From Gudongella sp964575895 (GTDB lineage Bacteria > Bacillota > Clostridia > Tissierellales > Tissierellaceae): 47,583 nucleotides of DNA. The position numbers and the translations under genes were made by a program. Below are positions 8,850 to 16,514 of this stretch, piece by piece. The notes under the pieces are model-generated. The model was given only the letters and a program-made list of their open reading frames with translations, was not told where the DNA came from and searched no databases. Positions within the stretch are counted from its first letter, which is position 1. Every line of letters starts with the position of its first letter. The stretch spans positions 1-47,583 of the forward strand of contig CAZNTE010000020.1 of assembly GCA_964575895.1 (NCBI GenBank), given 5' to 3'.

Positions 8850-9329
8850 TTAGAAACTTACAGCATTTACAAGGATAAGTGAGATAACAAATGCCAATAG
8901 GGCATAAGTTTCAACCATTACTGCGTAAATAATACCCTTAGTAGAGTGCTCTTCATTCTTAGCAAGAATGGAAATACCAGCTGCTGCTGTTTTCCCTTGA
9001 GCTATTGCTGATTGCCAACCAACAAATCCTATTGGTAGACAAGCTGCCAATAAGTACATCCCGTGAGCTAGAGACATCCCAGCATCAAGTTGACCCAATA
9101 CTAAAAGACCTATAACAAATCCATAAAGACCTTGTGTACCCGGTAAAAGCTGTAATACTAGAGAACGTCCAAATTTTTCAGGTTCTTCAATTACTAAACC
9201 ACTTGCTGCCTGACCAACTATACCTATCCCAATAGCTGAACCGATTCCTGAAAGGAACACAGCAACAGCTATTCCAAGTCCTGCAAAAAATACCCCACCA
9301 TATGTTACAATAAATTCTGTAAATGTCAT
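8850..9329 (-). CDS. atpK: V-type ATP synthase subunit K (rotor ring, sodium-type signature)
   Basis: A 159-residue membrane subunit of four helices, that is, two fused c-type hairpins. The second hairpin holds the carboxylate E140 (VMVETYALL). Compared with Enterococcus hirae NtpK, whose sodium ligands are L61, T64, Q65, Q110 and E139, this protein has L62, T65, Q66 (LPGTQGLYG), Q111 and E140, all shifted by one. This strongly suggests sodium rather than proton coupling. The inference rests on sequence alone. Start ATG has an AGGAGG site. Confidence 0.95.
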   Translation of the reverse strand: MTFTEFIVTYGGVFFAGLGIAVAVFLSGIGSAIGIGIVGQAASGLVIEEPEKFGRSLVLQLLPGTQGLYGFVIGLLVLGQLDAGMSLAHGMYLLAACLPIGFVGWQSAIAQGKTAAAGISILAKNEEHSTKGIIYAVMVETYALLAFVISLILVNAVSF

Positions 9330-9346
9330 TTACATTTCCTCCTAAC

Positions 9347-11293
9347 CTATTTTAAGTTAATATATTTTGGTTCTGTTTTAAACTTCTTAAATCCAATTCC
9401 GCCACCTTCATAGAATTTACCGAAGAATTCAACAAAGGTAAGTCTAATGGTGTGAACATAAGCACCTAGTAGTGATAATCCCAGGTTAAATGTCTGTCCA
9501 AAGATAAATATGACAACAGCAAATACTATGCCAATTATACCTTTTTGTGCAACCATTCCCGCCATCATGTTGACAGCACCAGCTATAAAACCTCCAGCAA
9601 GACCTAAAGCCATAAGTCTTGAGTAGGATACAAAGTCTCCAACATAACCAGATATACCATAAAGAGAATAAACTCCTCCTCCGATTCTACCTACTATGCT
9701 AGTAGCATCTCTTCCCCCTGTGGCAACTATTCCAACCATTCCCACTATCATTACAACCAAACTAATGGTTTTTAAAATAGGTGGTAGGTCCATTACAATG
9801 TTTAATAGATAAACAATTGCTCCAGTTAAGGCTAAATACCAAAATCCAACATCAAACATTGCATCTTTTATCTTACCGTCCTTTATGAGGACATAAGCCT
9901 TTAGAGCTAGTGCAAAGTAGATGTGAATTAAACCGAATACTATCGAAAGTATTAATAAAGTGTTGTAATCAGTTGCTGGATCAAACAATCCAGGTAGTGG
10001 AATTATTCCACCAAATAAGGATCCATATAGAAAACCCCATATTATAACTGAAAAGCTTAGATAGTAAAAGAATCTTACAAACTTTTTAGTATTCTCACTT
10101 AAATTGAACATCCTCAAAACTACAAATGTAGCTATAAGCATTATTAATCCATAACCAACATCAGCTGCCATCATCCCAAAGAAAGCAAGATAAAATGGCG
10201 CTAATAAAGGGGTTGGGTCTATTTCATTGTACCTGGGTAGTGCATACATACTGGTAAGAGATTCAAAACTCTGTGCAAACTTTGAATTCTTTAATAGAAT
10301 CGGTGTTTTTATATCCTCTTTATCAGCTTCCTTTAATTGGAGGTAGTAGGTATTATCAAGAACATCCTCAACTCTTTTGTTAAAGTCAGCTTCTTTGTCA
10401 GTAGGAATATATCCTTTTATTACATTTACCTTTTCTGTCATCATAAAGTTTTCAGCAGCTGCAATCCTAAGCTTTTTATTATTTAAATAATCATATGCTA
10501 ATTCCAGCTTAGGGAGAGAATCTGACATCTTTTCAATTTCCTTCTCAAGAGTCTCAATCTCAACATGGTAATTAGCATTTTCTTCTTCAAGAGTTTTTAT
10601 AACATCTCTAGGTGTTCCTTCACCATGTAGTTGCACTCTTGAAAAACTTATGGTTCTCAATTTGTCCTTTATCATTTCAGCTTCATTATTATGGGACATC
10701 ACTATTAAGTATAGGTTGTCCTTATCTTCTTCAAGCACCTCATAATATGTGTACTGACTATCCATCATTGAATCTGTTAACTTATCTTGGAGCTTTTTAG
10801 GAACTGTTCCTATTAATAGCTCGCATGCTTTAATACTATTTAGATCTTTAATATTTGTTGAAAGACCACTCCATGGCATTAGTTCTTGGATCTTTCCTTT
10901 GTTCTTTTCAACAGATTGTCTTATGGCATCTCTTTTTTTCCACAAATTATTAACATTTTCATACATTGGCAAGTACTCAATCCTTAAGGCTTCATCTTCC
11001 AACTCCTGGAAGGTGTATGTCTCTAAGCCTTTCTTCATTGCGGCAATACCTGTTTCTTTCTTGTAAAACTTTGAAAGTATCTCAATACTATGGTTTACCT
11101 TAGCTAGGTCTTCCTCTACAGATACTATCTTTTCAGGTACTCTTACCTTCTTCAATCCTAAATCACTAATGTCTTCTCGGTCTTCAAGATTAAGGAAATG
11201 TACATACTCAAATTTTTGAAGTTCATGAAGAAGTTTCTCCTTAGAAGAATCAAAGGCAAATAAGCTGAATTCACTCATCTTAACTATTGCCAT
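9347..11293 (-). CDS. atpI: V-type ATP synthase subunit I (a-type stator)
   Basis: A 648-residue protein with a cytoplasmic N-terminal half (about 1-340, with two coiled-coil stretches) and a C-terminal membrane half of about seven to eight helices. It forms the ion half-channels beside the K ring. The segment VGDFVSYSRLMALGLAGGFIA near residue 550 contains the conserved Arg of the a-type subunit, and the helix around NLGLSLLGAYVHTIRLTFVEFFGKFYEGGG is characteristic. Its start overlaps the end of the subunit H gene by 14 bases. Confidence 0.95.
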   Translation of the reverse strand: MAIVKMSEFSLFAFDSSKEKLLHELQKFEYVHFLNLEDREDISDLGLKKVRVPEKIVSVEEDLAKVNHSIEILSKFYKKETGIAAMKKGLETYTFQELEDEALRIEYLPMYENVNNLWKKRDAIRQSVEKNKGKIQELMPWSGLSTNIKDLNSIKACELLIGTVPKKLQDKLTDSMMDSQYTYYEVLEEDKDNLYLIVMSHNNEAEMIKDKLRTISFSRVQLHGEGTPRDVIKTLEEENANYHVEIETLEKEIEKMSDSLPKLELAYDYLNNKKLRIAAAENFMMTEKVNVIKGYIPTDKEADFNKRVEDVLDNTYYLQLKEADKEDIKTPILLKNSKFAQSFESLTSMYALPRYNEIDPTPLLAPFYLAFFGMMAADVGYGLIMLIATFVVLRMFNLSENTKKFVRFFYYLSFSVIIWGFLYGSLFGGIIPLPGLFDPATDYNTLLILSIVFGLIHIYFALALKAYVLIKDGKIKDAMFDVGFWYLALTGAIVYLLNIVMDLPPILKTISLVVMIVGMVGIVATGGRDATSIVGRIGGGVYSLYGISGYVGDFVSYSRLMALGLAGGFIAGAVNMMAGMVAQKGIIGIVFAVVIFIFGQTFNLGLSLLGAYVHTIRLTFVEFFGKFYEGGGIGFKKFKTEPKYINLK

Positions 11294-11606
11294 TATTTTT
11301 CACGATCCTCTCCATAATAATCTTTGATACTTCCCTTAGCTTTCCTTCATCCATATTTTCTATAGCCTCAGCTAGGGCTTTACCTTCATCTAAGATTGGT
11401 TTTGCTATGGCTTCTCCTTCTTTAACAGCTTTTTCCTTAATGGATTCTGCATTTGCATAAGCTTCCTCAAGAATTCTTTGAAAATCCTCTTCGCCTTTTT
11501 TTACTGAATCATCCATTAATTTTTTTGCTTCAACATTGGCTGTATCAAGGATTTCTTTAGCCTTATCCTCAGCTTGTTTGACTGTTTGAATAGCATCTAT
11601 TGCCAT
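11280..11606 (-). CDS. atpH: V-type ATP synthase subunit H/G (peripheral stalk)
   Basis: A 108-residue, strongly charged helical protein of the archaeal AhaH/bacterial G type, which pairs with subunit E in the peripheral stalk. The frame extends upstream, but the ATG at 11606 has a near-perfect AGGAGGTGA site and gives the family start (MAIDAIQTVKQAEDKAKEIL), so the longer form is rejected. It is the first gene of the nine-gene ATPase operon. Confidence 0.88.
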   Translation of the reverse strand: MAIDAIQTVKQAEDKAKEILDTANVEAKKLMDDSVKKGEEDFQRILEEAYANAESIKEKAVKEGEAIAKPILDEGKALAEAIENMDEGKLREVSKIIMERIVKNNGNS

Positions 11607-11679
11607 CGCTTCACCTCCTATTGTTTTTATTTTCTGTAAATAGAAAAAACTAACGCCTATACTATCTAATTCTATAATA

Positions 11680-11708
11680 ATTATATGCATAAATCAATAA
11701 TTTGTACA
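11680..11708 (-). promoter_or_regulatory. Candidate promoter of the V-ATPase operon
   Basis: On the minus strand TGTACA (11703-11708) and TATAAT (11680-11685) are 17 bases apart, about 75 bases before the first start codon. The -35 match is 4/6. Confidence 0.5.
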
Positions 11709-11927
11709 TTAATTATCAATCAATTCTCATTATTCCAACTCCTCTTTTCAAGGGATATATTCACTATAATGTTTGAATCTAGTCTTTTGTTTTAAATAAA
11801 AAAGGCAAAAAAAAATTGTTAATTTTTTATAAAGTTTTGGAAGAAAGTGTTTTCTTTTGATATTTTAATGACATTACCCCTATCAATTTCACACAAATTC
11901 TGAATTTTCATGTTACAGTTAACTAAT

Positions 11928-11952
11928 AAAAGACCAACATCGTTGATCTCTT
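11928..11952 (-). terminator. Terminator after the small Lys-rich gene
   Basis: GATCAAC/GTTGGTC arms (one G-T pair) around GAT are followed on the minus strand by TTTTATT. The hairpin touches the stop codon of the upstream gene. The remaining AT-rich bases between here and the ATPase promoter hold nothing else I can support. Confidence 0.6.
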
Positions 11953-12208
11953 ATAGTCTTTTCTTAGGCTTTTTTGATTTAATAAAATCCTTCTTTTCTT
12001 CAGAGTTTCTATCGATTAATTTTTCATGGGCTTCTTTTAATTCATCAATCTTACTTTTTAACTCCTTGCCATCTTCAGACATGTTTTTAATTGTCTTTTT
12101 GCTTTTCTTAAGATTAAACTCTCTTTTTATTAAAGAGAACTTTCCTTCTTTAGCATCACTAATAATTTCTTTTGGCTTCTTTAATTTCTTCTTAGTAAAA
12201 TTATCCAT
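11951..12208 (-). CDS. Small Lys/Glu-rich hypothetical protein
   Basis: An 85-residue, highly charged protein (more than a quarter Lys) with a central heptad-like helix (about 45-75) and no hydrophobic segment. The start has AGGGAGTGATACTATG, a good ribosome site, and a terminator follows, so I consider it a real gene. I recognise no family. The basic ends could bind nucleic acid or act as a small cytosolic adaptor, but this is speculation. It lies upstream of, and probably apart from, the ATPase operon. A longer ORF on the opposite strand is rejected. Confidence 0.6.
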   Translation of the reverse strand: MDNFTKKKLKKPKEIISDAKEGKFSLIKREFNLKKSKKTIKNMSEDGKELKSKIDELKEAHEKLIDRNSEEKKDFIKSKKPKKRL

Positions 12209-12448
12209 AGTATCACTCCCTACTAATTTTTACCCAAAGTGTTTTTCTATCAACCACTATATATTTTCTATATTATATATTCCAATAATCGGGTTCTGCT
12301 TAAACACTGTTGATTTAGCGATTATTTTTTCTGTTTTACACAAAATAGCCATTTCCTTCGTATATAATTTATATTTTTTTGAAGAGCACATATTTACACA
12401 TTTAAGAGGCAATAAAAAGAAGCCTTTGATAAAGCTTCAATTTTGATG

Positions 12449-12487
12449 CACATAATATAAATGATGTGTCTTGAGAACACGCTCATC
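12449..12487 (-). terminator. Hairpin at the end of the 12486-12866 lipoprotein gene
   Basis: AATGATG and CATCATT arms plus inner GTGT/ACAC pairs form an imperfect stem overlapping the stop codon, followed by TTATATT on the minus strand. The bases upstream of it, to 12209, are AT-rich with no supportable gene. Confidence 0.5.
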
Positions 12488-12866
12488 ATTTTTCAATCAA
12501 TTCATACCTTATAAAAGAATCCTTAAATTCTATATAGATTGTTTCCTCTAATTGTTCATATCCATATATATCGGTATCCACGGGTAGTGAATTTGAAACA
12601 AAATAGGTTTTTCCTTTTACCATAGGCTCTGTTTGAGATACCTTTTCTTCCACTTTCCCCAAATAGATGAAATCTTCTGGTAGAGTATTTATTAATTTCC
12701 CAGTATCTCCGTAGATATAGCTTTCCTTTGAAATCATAGGTCTATAATCCCACTTCTGGTCTATATTGTCTTTATCGTCTGATGGATTAGTGCATCCTGC
12801 AATTAATATAGGTAGAATAATTGCGCCAATGATAAGATAAAATAATGATTTTCTGATTTTTACCAC
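12486..12866 (-). CDS. Small hypothetical lipoprotein
   Basis: A 126-residue protein with a lipoprotein signal peptide ending in ILIAGC (lipidated Cys25), so it is expected on the outer face of the membrane. The mature part, about 100 residues, is acidic and beta-rich with many Tyr residues. I recognise no domain. Start GTG has a GGAGGG site seven bases upstream. It lies downstream of the cytochrome c assembly genes with about 107 bases and a long hairpin between, so a functional link is not certain. Confidence 0.75.
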   Translation of the reverse strand: MVKIRKSLFYLIIGAIILPILIAGCTNPSDDKDNIDQKWDYRPMISKESYIYGDTGKLINTLPEDFIYLGKVEEKVSQTEPMVKGKTYFVSNSLPVDTDIYGYEQLEETIYIEFKDSFIRYELIEK

Positions 12867-12898
12867 AACAATTCCCTCCTTGCAGGTATAGCATAAAT

Positions 12899-12937
12899 AT
12901 AGGAAGAAAAAGTTAAACTTTAACCTTTTCTTCCTAT
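12899..12937. terminator. Long 19-bp inverted repeat after ccsA/resC
   Basis: Two 19-base arms (12899-12917 and 12919-12937) differ from perfect complementarity at one position and are separated by a single base, so the real loop must open part of the stem. It lies 37 bases beyond the stop of the ResC gene and 33 bases before the next start. A T-rich stretch follows on the minus strand, but not a clean T run. Confidence 0.6.
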
Positions 12938-12973
12938 GTATGTATCACCTAACAATAATTATTATTTGTAAAG

Positions 12974-13795
12974 TTATCTATAACTATGGATACTAGGTAG
13001 TATTGTGTTTACACCTATAAAGGTAAATATTACACATATAAACCCAATTACTGCAAATAAGGCAGCTGGTCTACCCTTCCACCCTCTATTAAACCTTAAA
13101 TGAATATATACAGAGTATATAAGCCAAGTGATTAGAGACCAGGTCTCTTTTGGATCCCATGCCCAGTATCTTGACCAGGCAGCTTTAGCCCAAATAGCAC
13201 CAGTTACTATTACAAGAGTCAACATTAAATAACCAAATGCAATTACTCTATAACTTAGGTAATCACATACTTCTGATTTTGGGAGAACACTTTTCCCATC
13301 ACCACTTTTCCTCTGCTTTTCGCCAATTAGATACATAAAGGCTAGCCCTGCAGCAACTGCAAAAGCTCCATAACTCACTACAGCTGTCCCAACGTGTAGA
13401 TATAACCATCCACTTTGTAAGGCTGGCATAAGGGGTTTTATTGTCTTTGGCAGCATGGATGCATAACCCATGACTAAAAATGCAATTGGCATTACAAAAG
13501 CTCCGACACCAGTGAACTTATATGCATAATGCAAGACAAGATAACATAATACTATACCCCAAGCAAAACTTGTGGCAAATTCAAACTGATTTGTAAATGG
13601 TAGCCTCCCAGATTCTATAACCCTTAAGATTATTGCAATAGTGTGTATTCCAAAACCTATAGTTGTTAGAATAACTGCAAACCTGCCAAGTTTTTCACTT
13701 TTTAAAGCAACAAAGATAAAGAATAGCACTGCTGCTAGAGTGTACCCTATAAAGGCAATTGTAAAAAATAGTTCTTCTAAAAATATAATATCCAT
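12974..13795 (-). CDS. resC: Cytochrome c assembly protein ResC/CcsA
   Basis: A 273-residue membrane protein with about eight helices. It is the heme-handling half of the System II cytochrome c synthase. The WAWDPKETW segment at 211-219 is the tryptophan-rich WWD domain, and conserved candidate heme-binding His residues are H51, H134 and H232. With ResB it moves heme outward and attaches it to CxxCH motifs. The start follows the ResB stop after one base. The obvious client is the 11-heme cytochrome encoded just upstream. Confidence 0.95.
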   Translation of the reverse strand: MDIIFLEELFFTIAFIGYTLAAVLFFIFVALKSEKLGRFAVILTTIGFGIHTIAIILRVIESGRLPFTNQFEFATSFAWGIVLCYLVLHYAYKFTGVGAFVMPIAFLVMGYASMLPKTIKPLMPALQSGWLYLHVGTAVVSYGAFAVAAGLAFMYLIGEKQRKSGDGKSVLPKSEVCDYLSYRVIAFGYLMLTLVIVTGAIWAKAAWSRYWAWDPKETWSLITWLIYSVYIHLRFNRGWKGRPAALFAVIGFICVIFTFIGVNTILPSIHSYR

Positions 13796-13796
13796 A

Positions 13797-15041
13797 CTAT
13801 TCCTCCTTAGCTATTGAGTCTTCAACAAGTCTTTTAACCTGATAGTTAAATCCCCATGTATTTTGTCTAGTGACTGTTTTTACACTATTATCTTCCATCA
13901 CTATGAATTTTGGATAGAAATAGAAAGACAATATTATACCTAAGGTCATAAGTATACTTCCAGCTAATACAAAGAAGTATCCAAAATCCTTCCTATAGGT
14001 TAACCCTGTATAAAGAATTGAATCCTCAAAGTACATGATGGACTCCCCATAATCTATAGGTTGACCTGGTTCTAGAATATAATTACCTATATGTTGGCCG
14101 AACTCATAAAGCATAACAGCATAATGAGGGTTTATTTTCTCTTCAGTCATGGTTATGGGCTCGCCCATTTGAGTTATGGTCATATTTGGAAAGAATCCGT
14201 ATAGATAGATACTTAAGTGCTCATTTTGATAAAAGTGTGATTCTCCATTTCTTAGAAGCTTAGTCTCAATTAATTTCCCTTCATCGTCCTCTATCATCAA
14301 CCTACTTCCCCATCCATAGGTTGTCTGGTAGAAATTTAGACTCTTGACTTTAAGAGGATTGTTTACCCATAGTGTCTTCTGATAAGGGTCTTGTCCTAGT
14401 TCAGTTACAGTTACCACACTATTATACTGATCCACGCTCCCATTTTCTTTGAAATCCAAATAAAAATCATCTAATTTGAGACTAAATCCATAATCAGGAA
14501 AACTTTTAACATCCCCTGGTACCATATTAAAGAAGCCTTCTTCAGCAAAAATTCCACTTAAAAAACTCCCTAATACAATTATGATAATTCCCAAGTGAGT
14601 AATTGATGATCCTATGTTTCCTATCCTATGTTTTGAAGCCTTAAATCCATTTTCTGTCAGGGTTACCTTAAATCTTTTTCTCTCTAATATATTTTTAAAG
14701 TTCTCCCCATTCATATTCTTTACATGCAAATTCTCCCCATCCACTTTCGGCTGAGGATAATATGAATCTTTCATCTTTCTTAATTGCCCTGGGAGTATCT
14801 TTAGTGTACATCCAATTAGATTAATCATAAACAAACCCATAAGTATTAAAAATACTATGGAAGAGTATACATCATCAAATTGAAATGAGACTATCAAATT
14901 TCCCATTGAATAATTTTCTATGTAGAATTCCCTTGCTAACCCCTGAGGTAGAACGGTCCCTATGATTGAGTAGGCTGCAATTAGTATGAAAAGTACAATT
15001 GCTAAACCTAGACTTGTTATAAATCTGATGATCTTATTAAT
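13797..15041 (-). CDS. resB: Cytochrome c biogenesis protein ResB, probable AUU start
   Basis: A ResB/CcsB-family protein of about 414 residues: N-terminal helix pairs, a large external domain (about 165-355) and a C-terminal helix. The first in-frame ATG (14906) would cut off the first helix. Upstream the frame continues for 45 codons and encodes the expected ResB start (SLGLAIVLFILIAAYSIIGT). These 45 codons contain no ATG, GTG or TTG. The only candidate behind the GGGAGG site (15051-15056) is ATT at 15039-15041, nine bases downstream, just after an in-frame TAG. I therefore infer AUU initiation, as known for infC. A mutated start codon is the alternative. Confidence 0.85.
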   Translation of the reverse strand: MNKIIRFITSLGLAIVLFILIAAYSIIGTVLPQGLAREFYIENYSMGNLIVSFQFDDVYSSIVFLILMGLFMINLIGCTLKILPGQLRKMKDSYYPQPKVDGENLHVKNMNGENFKNILERKRFKVTLTENGFKASKHRIGNIGSSITHLGIIIIVLGSFLSGIFAEEGFFNMVPGDVKSFPDYGFSLKLDDFYLDFKENGSVDQYNSVVTVTELGQDPYQKTLWVNNPLKVKSLNFYQTTYGWGSRLMIEDDEGKLIETKLLRNGESHFYQNEHLSIYLYGFFPNMTITQMGEPITMTEEKINPHYAVMLYEFGQHIGNYILEPGQPIDYGESIMYFEDSILYTGLTYRKDFGYFFVLAGSILMTLGIILSFYFYPKFIVMEDNSVKTVTRQNTWGFNYQVKRLVEDSIAKEE

Positions 15042-15070
15042 TGTCTTCTACCTCCCTAAATTATGAAATT

Positions 15071-15094
15071 AAAGGGGAGATTAACTCCCCCTTT
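15071..15094. terminator. Hairpin between the multiheme cytochrome gene and resB
   Basis: GGGGAG/CTCCCC with loop ATTAA has a strong T run on the plus side and TTTAATTT on the minus side. In the direction of transcription (minus) it may give partial termination, so that less resBC than cytochrome message is made. Confidence 0.6.
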
Positions 15095-15095
15095 T

Positions 15096-16484
15096 TTAAT
15101 GATCTAATGATGGTGGCAATGCTGGTATTAAACTTTCATTTGCCTTACTATCTGTCTCTCTTAAGTCATCCATCTTCAACCAAATCCTTGTATTTTCATG
15201 ACATGATGCACAGCTTTCATTTTGGAATGTACTCTTTTGAATATTGTGTGTAGGCGAATACTTCCAATTTGTTTTTTCATCATAGTTAGGCATCATGTCT
15301 TCACCAACAACTTCCAGCATACTTTCTTGCCCTGGAACGTGTCTTAGAGCAACATATTTATATGGTCTTTCTTCAGTTGGGTTTGGATTGTATCCAACTC
15401 TAAACATTATCTTCATTTCTGAAGAACTTGCAAGACCACTACCATCTGCTTTTTCATCCAAGTGACACTCAAAACAGTTGTTATTAGCTTGAGCATGACA
15501 TACCTGACATGATAAAGAATCTCCATGAACTCTGTGGTTTACATCTGTGGCAACAGCAGGATCCTTATCCTCATGACAATCTAGACAACTTGGTAGCTCC
15601 TCTGCCCACATATCTTCTCCCACTTCCCCTGTTCCATGGAAGTTACTAGTTGGGTGACAATCCATACATGTCATTCCCATATCATAGTGAACATCTCCAC
15701 CAAATCCAACCAGACCCATATATTCTCCTGCATTTCTTGCATTGTGACAAGCATAACAGTTTTCCTCCATTGATGGAGTTCCTAAGAATGTATGTTGATC
15801 TACTAGACCATTGGAAAAGTTCTTTGGTCTACTAACATGACAATCACCACATGTGGCATGGCACTTAAAACAGTCATTATCGAAGACCTCCTCATGATGG
15901 GGCGAGTCAGAAAGTTGAGTGTAATCTGTAAACTCTAACAATCCATTTGCCATACCATGTAAATTATAATGTATTGATGTTTCATAAACTCCTGCAACGT
16001 CAGCGTGGCAGGTACCGCAGTTATCTTGGAAATTTCTTGATGGATATGGGTCCATTTCATTATGGGCAACAGCTTTATCCATTGCGTTTTCTCCCCCATG
16101 GCAAGTGATGCATCCAAGACCACCATGTGTTGATGCAACAAAATCCTCAGATACTAAAAACATTTGTACAGCTTCCAGCTGTGGGCCTGGAGCCCCTCAA
16201 CCACCTGTATTTTCTGCAACAGGTTTATCCTGTCCCCAGGTAGAAGCTGCTATGACAGATTCATTTGTATGGCAGGCAACACAACTAGAGCTATCAATGG
16301 AATCAAAGGCGAAAGGTTTGTCCTCTCCTGCCTCTTCCCCATTAATAGGTGCATATGTCTCTTCTGGTAATCCTGGTTTTATACCAAATTGATATATTCC
16401 AAGGGCTGCAACTCCTACTACAGCCACCAGGACGAGACTAGTCACCCATTTATCCAGTATTTTCGGCTTTGACATAGTCTTCAC
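15096..16484 (-). CDS. extKL: Eleven-heme c-type cytochrome selenoprotein, ExtKL-like, UGA at codon 96
   Basis: Two adjacent frames are one gene of 462 residues if TGA at 16197-16199 is read as selenocysteine. Residues 13-33 form an N-terminal membrane anchor. Eleven CxxCH heme sites follow: CVACH at 68-72 before the Sec, and ten after it, including a tight CFKCHATCGDCH pair. The Sec lies in GGUGAPGPQLE (94-104). A stem GCTCCAG/CTGGAAGC with an A bulge and an eight-base loop (16171-16193) begins three bases after the UGA and fits a bacterial SECIS. No start codon with a ribosome site exists for the downstream part alone. The split by UGA and the neighbouring rhodanese match what is annotated in Geobacter-type selenite/tellurite reduction clusters as the (seleno)protein ExtKL. 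It should sit outside the membrane and pass electrons, possibly to selenium or metal oxyanions; the substrate is inferred. Confidence 0.88.
16171..16199 (-). promoter_or_regulatory. UGA plus SECIS-like hairpin in the multiheme cytochrome gene
   Basis: After TGA and GGG, a seven-base-pair stem with one A bulge (GCTCCAG/CTGGAAGC) closes the loop GCCCACAG. Position and size suit SelB-dependent recoding. Confidence 0.65.
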
Positions 16485-16514
16485 CTCCTGCTGTTTTCAT
16501 TAATTGGAATTGGA

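Noticed and set aside
11910..12446. A 178-residue plus-strand frame rich in Phe, Leu and Ser
   Set aside because: It is the reverse shadow of the Lys/Glu-rich gene on the minus strand plus AT-rich intergenic DNA; it has no ribosome site and its composition is typical of an antisense artefact.
16164..16199. The TGA in the multiheme cytochrome gene as a real stop, giving two separate proteins
   Set aside because: The downstream part has no ribosome site or signal peptide, which a c-type cytochrome needs to be exported, and the frame is continuous across the TGA with a suitable hairpin.
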